This document shows, one piece after another, positions 60,891 to 64,000 of a DNA stretch of 64,000 nt. Made by a program: the position numbers and the translations under genes. Position 1 is the first letter of the stretch. Each line of letters begins with the position of its first letter. The notes beneath the pieces are model-generated. The model ran no database searches and was not told the origin of the DNA. It saw nothing but the letters and a program-made list of their open reading frames with translations. The DNA is taken from assembly GCA_017302715.1 (NCBI GenBank), contig JAFLCD010000002.1:222831-286830 (forward strand). Direction: 5' to 3'. The stretch comes from Deltaproteobacteria bacterium (GTDB lineage: Bacteria > Bdellovibrionota > UBA2394).

Positions 60891-62080
60891 GAGAGTTCAG
60901 CGAGAAAGCTTTTTCCTGAAGAAATAGGTTTAACATTAAAATTATCGCAGAGACTTTGTCCGATATCGGAGAAGCTTGCGCGATCTACGAGTTTTCTTGA
61001 AGCAGCAGGTGCGCTTTTAAAACGTGGGGAATAAGCAAGAAGCGGAACATATTCTCGAGTGTGATCGGTACCTTTATAAGTGGTATCGTTTCCGTGATCC
61101 GCCGAAATTAAAAGTAAATCATCAGGCTGAAGTGCCTCTAAAATTTTTGGCATCTGAGTATCGAGAAATTCTAAATGCTTTGCATAGCCTTCTACATTTC
61201 GTCGATGTCCAAAAACCATATCGAGATCATTTAAATTCGTAAAAATGAGCGCTGCATTTTTTTCATTTTTTAAAGCGGCGATAGTGGCATCAATAGCCTC
61301 TTGATCATTGTGGGCTTCGAGAGGCTTTGTAATTCCTTCAAACGCAAAAATATAAGGAATTTTTCCTACACCTACGACTTCAAGTTTTGCATCTGCCAAA
61401 TGATTAAGCGCCGATTTTCCGTATGGGGCGATCGAAAAATCTCGGCGATTTCCCGTTCGTCTAAATTCTCCAAGTTTATTTCCGACGAAAGGTCGTGCGA
61501 TTACTCGGCCAACTTTGAATGGAGATTTATCTAATATATCTCTGGCGATTTCGCAAATTTCATAGAGTCGATCGAGTCCATATTTTTCTTCATGCCAAGC
61601 TATTTGAAAGACAGAATCGCCCGAAGTATAAACAATAGCTTTTCCTGTTTTTAAATGTTCTTCGCCAAGCTCATCAATAATGACGGTTCCGCTTGCAGGC
61701 TTGTTGCCGAGAATTTCTAAGCCCGTTCGTTTTTTAAATTCATTTAAAATTTCGGGAGGAAAGCCATTTGGAAATAAGCTCAATCCCTCGGTGAGAGGCA
61801 GTCCCATCATTTCCCAATGGCCCGTTGTCGTATCTTTTCCTTTTGAGACTTCCCGCATTCTTCCAAAATAGGCAAAGAGTTCGGCGGGGGACTTTGTTTT
61901 TTCTAATTTTCCCGCGGCGCCCATTCCAAGTTTCATCAAGTTTGGAATTTTCAATGCGCCTAATCGATCTTCTAAATGTTTAAGAGTGTTTGCGCCTGAG
62001 TCGTCGTAGGTGGCGGCGTCTGGCAATTCGCCAATGCCAAGACTGTCTAAAATAATGAGACAGATGCGCTTAAATTTCAT
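60887..62080 (-). CDS. deoB: Phosphopentomutase
   Basis: 397 residues from ATG at 62080 (minus strand), which gives the standard N-terminus MKFKRICLIILDSLGIGELPDA with its metal-binding Asp. The alkaline-phosphatase-superfamily blocks TTGHWEMMG (nucleophile Thr) and SADHGND follow. It interconverts ribose-1- and ribose-5-phosphate and their deoxy forms. First gene of the deoB-deoA-punA-amidohydrolase run. Confidence 0.95.
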   Translation of the reverse strand: MKFKRICLIILDSLGIGELPDAATYDDSGANTLKHLEDRLGALKIPNLMKLGMGAAGKLEKTKSPAELFAYFGRMREVSKGKDTTTGHWEMMGLPLTEGLSLFPNGFPPEILNEFKKRTGLEILGNKPASGTVIIDELGEEHLKTGKAIVYTSGDSVFQIAWHEEKYGLDRLYEICEIARDILDKSPFKVGRVIARPFVGNKLGEFRRTGNRRDFSIAPYGKSALNHLADAKLEVVGVGKIPYIFAFEGITKPLEAHNDQEAIDATIAALKNEKNAALIFTNLNDLDMVFGHRRNVEGYAKHLEFLDTQMPKILEALQPDDLLLISADHGNDTTYKGTDHTREYVPLLAYSPRFKSAPAASRKLVDRASFSDIGQSLCDNFNVKPISSGKSFLAELS

Positions 62081-62179
62081 AAGGATTTCAGCCTTCTTGA
62101 AAGCCACCAATTAATCAAGTTTTGAGCACGGCTTTTAGGTAGAAATTCTGCGTATTTAGCGGCTATTTGCCGAATTTGC

Positions 62180-62207
62180 TAAACTATTTATGACGCGCTG
62201 CCGATAG
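62180..62207 (+). promoter_or_regulatory. Sigma28 (FliA)-type promoter of the gene at 62231
   Basis: TAAA (62180-62183), 16-base spacer, GCCGATAG (62200-62207). Closer to consensus than the flagellin copy; the -10 octamer is identical to it. Confidence 0.75.
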
Positions 62208-62230
62208 AATCTTAAAGGAAGGGACGCCTT

Positions 62231-62515
62231 ATGACGACGCCAATTTCAGGGAGCCGAAATTCGTTTTTGAATTCTCAAGAAAAACTTCAAGATCGAAAAA
62301 TCAAACAATCACAAGTTTGGCTCGATCGTCAGAAGACTGCGCTTGAAGAAGCTCGCTTGAGTGTAGAAAAAGGGAAGGCGCTGAAGACTCCTTTTGTTGC
62401 TCAGCCTAAGCTTTCAGAAATTCCGGATGACGGTAAGCCGTTCACTCGACCAGCTTTTAAAAATAATCCGCTCGTAAATGACATTCTCGGTAAAGCGATT
62501 GACGAAGATTCTTAA
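62231..62515 (+). CDS. Small hydrophilic protein in the flagellar regulon (sigma28 promoter)
   Basis: 94 residues, Lys/Glu/Asp/Ser-rich, mostly helical in the middle (DRQKTALEEARLSVEKGKA), with no membrane or signal segment. An AAAGGAAGGG ribosome site precedes ATG 62231. The promoter predicts expression with flagellar class-III genes, so a role in flagella, chemotaxis or their regulation is likely, but the protein is not recognised. Confidence 0.7.
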   Translation: MTTPISGSRNSFLNSQEKLQDRKIKQSQVWLDRQKTALEEARLSVEKGKALKTPFVAQPKLSEIPDDGKPFTRPAFKNNPLVNDILGKAIDEDS

Positions 62516-63528
62516 TGATCGATGCAAGAGTAGTCGGTTTCTTCGATATCTTTCATCCAAGTAGATTCGCCTGAATTAAAATGAGTTGAAATTTCTTTAG
62601 TCACTCGATCTTTCGCATCGTAAGAAAATTCGGTGTCGTACTTCATACTCGCATTTCCCGGAAACGTAAGTTCAACTTCGGTTTTGGATAGAAGATTTTT
62701 TTCATTATAAGTTTTTTTCGTATGAGCTTGGGTGACCTCATCTATATTTTGCGCTGGAATTTTTTCTTCGTAGCGAGCAAAAATTCCATCTTCATCCCAA
62801 AACATTTTGGAAGAGTGAGACATTAAACCATGCTCATCGTAGTCAATAGCTTCGCTAATCAACAAAACACCTTTGTCGCTATAAACTTGCGAACCTCGAT
62901 GTCTTAAAACTTTGTCGATCATGCAATCACTTAGCAAAGTTCGACCTTCGCTATCTTGTTGCTCTGTTCCTTCAACATTATCGCCAACTACATTCATGCA
63001 AGAATTTGAAGTCACTTGATGAAGATCGTCATTGTAGGAGGTAAGGATTTTCTTTTGATCTGTGACTGCGCCATTTTTGTAAGTGGTGATTGTTTCTTCG
63101 ACACCGCGATTTTTAGAATCACGTTTAATCAAAGTAGCTTCGATCAGAGTATTTTTATCGTCGTAAGTATTTACGCCAAGTGGATATCCGCTCGAAGGAG
63201 AGTAGGTAGGAATAAAAATTTTAGAAATTTTTCCGGCTTTATAGAAAACTGTTTTTCTCCAGTATTTATCGGCGCCGTATTGATATTCGCGAACATCCGT
63301 CGGTTGGTTTTGCGCACTGTAAACGCTGCCGACGAGTTGGATATAAGATCCATCGTTGCCGCGCATGATTTTAGATTTATAACTGTCGATTCGCTTTTTA
63401 AATTCCATTTTCTCAGAATAAATTTCTGTATAGTCGATGACTGAACAGGATTTTGGATTGAAAATAAATTCGCCGCCTGCAGAAGGAGCGGAGACTAAAA
63501 ATAAAAAACCAAGAGTGATGCTGAGCAT
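62512..63528 (-). CDS. Exported protein with YD-like repeats
   Basis: 338 residues from ATG at 63528 (minus strand; AAAGGAAA ribosome site) with a signal peptide (LSITLGFLFLVSAPSAG). The mature part has repeated short segments of the YDxKNTL / YDEHGLM / YDAKDRV kind, as in YD/RHS-like repeats. Its 3' end overlaps the convergent small gene by four bases. Function is unknown. Confidence 0.7.
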   Translation of the reverse strand: MLSITLGFLFLVSAPSAGGEFIFNPKSCSVIDYTEIYSEKMEFKKRIDSYKSKIMRGNDGSYIQLVGSVYSAQNQPTDVREYQYGADKYWRKTVFYKAGKISKIFIPTYSPSSGYPLGVNTYDDKNTLIEATLIKRDSKNRGVEETITTYKNGAVTDQKKILTSYNDDLHQVTSNSCMNVVGDNVEGTEQQDSEGRTLLSDCMIDKVLRHRGSQVYSDKGVLLISEAIDYDEHGLMSHSSKMFWDEDGIFARYEEKIPAQNIDEVTQAHTKKTYNEKNLLSKTEVELTFPGNASMKYDTEFSYDAKDRVTKEISTHFNSGESTWMKDIEETDYSCIDH

Positions 63529-63621
63529 AGAAGTTTCCTTTCGAAGAGAATCTATGCTCATTATTAAATGGGCGGATCGATGACAGAAGGCCCCAAAACT
63601 AGTGCAATGCGTGTAAGAAAA

Positions 63622-64000
63622 TTAGTAAGAAGATGGAGCGGTTTCGGTATCGGTTAAAATAGCGACCGATTGCGAAATGCCGAGTCGAGTTGCGCCGGCG
63701 GCGATAAGAGCTTCTGCGGTTTTTCTGTCGCGAATACCGCCACTTGCTTTGACGCCGAATCCAGAGCCGACAACTTCTCGCATAAGTTGAATATCTTCAA
63801 CATTCGCTCCACCGCCTCCAAAGCCCGTCGATGTTTTTACAAAATGGGCACCTGCTGCAATGGCGAGTTCGCAAGATCGAATTTTTTCTTCACGAGTGAG
63901 AAGGTTTGTTTCTAAAATCACTTTCACGATTCGAGGCGAAGCGACTCGCACGATTTCTTTAATCTCATCAAAAACATATTCAGTGTTTCCGGTTTTCAAA
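63622..64000 (-). CDS. deoC: Deoxyribose-phosphate aldolase, C-terminal part (5' end outside window)
   Basis: The last 126 residues. VKVILET, the Schiff-base block [12 protein letters not shown] and VKASGGIRD are the DeoC lysine motifs. It converts deoxyribose-5-phosphate to acetaldehyde and glyceraldehyde-3-phosphate, the end of the pathway served by deoB, deoA and punA. The gene continues beyond the right edge. Confidence 0.95.
   Translation of the reverse strand, partial: LKTGNTEYVFDEIKEIVRVASPRIVKVILETNLLTREEKIRSCELAIAAGAHFVKTSTGFGGGGANVEDIQLMREVVGSGFGVKASGGIRDRKTAEALIAAGATRLGISQSVAILTDTETAPSSY

Noticed and set aside
1..64000. CRISPR arrays, tRNA or rRNA genes, insertion sequences, prophage
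   Set aside because: No regularly spaced direct repeats, no cloverleaf or rRNA sequence, and no transposase or phage gene found by reading both strands; a covariance-model scan would be decisive for small RNAs.

Overview
The window reads as chromosome of a Gram-negative, flagellated, moderately AT-rich bacterium, most like a member of Bdellovibrionota or a related delta-type lineage. This is inference from gene content: lipoproteins with LpoB- and MlaC-type proteins, TolC, lytic transglycosylases, a glycosylated-type flagellin, a PhaR-type regulator, PilZ and EAL proteins, a Ser/Thr kinase, and an actinobacterial-type inositol-phosphate synthase. Gene density is very high, with many 4-base overlaps. 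I see no tRNA, rRNA, CRISPR array, IS element or prophage.

Layout. 1-7757: MoxR / DUF58 / BatA-DUF4159 / VWA-GATase-like envelope-stress operon, led by a secreted gluzincin-type peptidase. 7829-10896: PilZ, imidazolonepropionase, HAD phosphatase and TPR genes, mostly overlapping. 11052-18000: Ser/Thr kinase, bioY, two tandem deoxynucleoside kinases, argS, a secreted protein and an MFS transporter. 18181-26604: PHA-type regulator, SGNH hydrolase, MBL hydrolase, a PLP enzyme with an Arg/Asn-rich tail, two secreted unknowns (one a possible permuted papain-fold enzyme) and a degenerate-GGDEF/EAL protein. 26708-35437: TolC, inositol-phosphate synthase with a CDP-alcohol phosphatidyltransferase, MlaC-like, transglutaminase-like, radA and an MltD-type transglycosylase. 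35378-41831: flagellar glycosylation genes (Maf/DUF115, pseB, pseG) and a flagellin. 41925-49483: mltG, ruvX, lpoB and partner lipoprotein, an outer-membrane barrel, mtgA, and a citrate-synthase-family enzyme. 49498-54506: three minus-strand envelope genes. 54774-56291: GT-C membrane protein. 56239-64000: nucleoside catabolism (deoB, deoA, punA, two amidohydrolases, deoC) with two unknowns.

The most unusual items are the following. (1) The flagellin has its variable domain replaced by seven FG-GAP/VCBS-type calcium-binding repeats, which predicts a seven-bladed beta-propeller on the filament surface. It lies next to pseudaminic-acid glycosylation genes. (2) Three envelope genes at 49.5-54.5 kb each carry a textbook sigma54 promoter plus an upstream 18-bp TGGG-N10-CCCA palindrome, which looks like a small enhancer-binding-protein regulon. 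(3) Two near-identical sigma28-type promoters occur, one upstream of the flagellin and one upstream of a small unknown protein. (4) ruvX is complete only if translation starts at a non-standard ATT codon. (5) Several genes appear to be leaderless.

How the genes work together. Much of the window serves the envelope: peptidoglycan synthesis and remodelling (MltD, MltG, MtgA, LpoB), lipid and efflux functions (MlaC-like, TolC, inositol lipid synthesis), and motility (flagellin and its glycosylation). A second theme is nucleoside salvage and breakdown (two dNKs, deoABC, punA and two deaminase-like enzymes), which would suit an organism that consumes nucleic acids from other cells. That last point is inference only.
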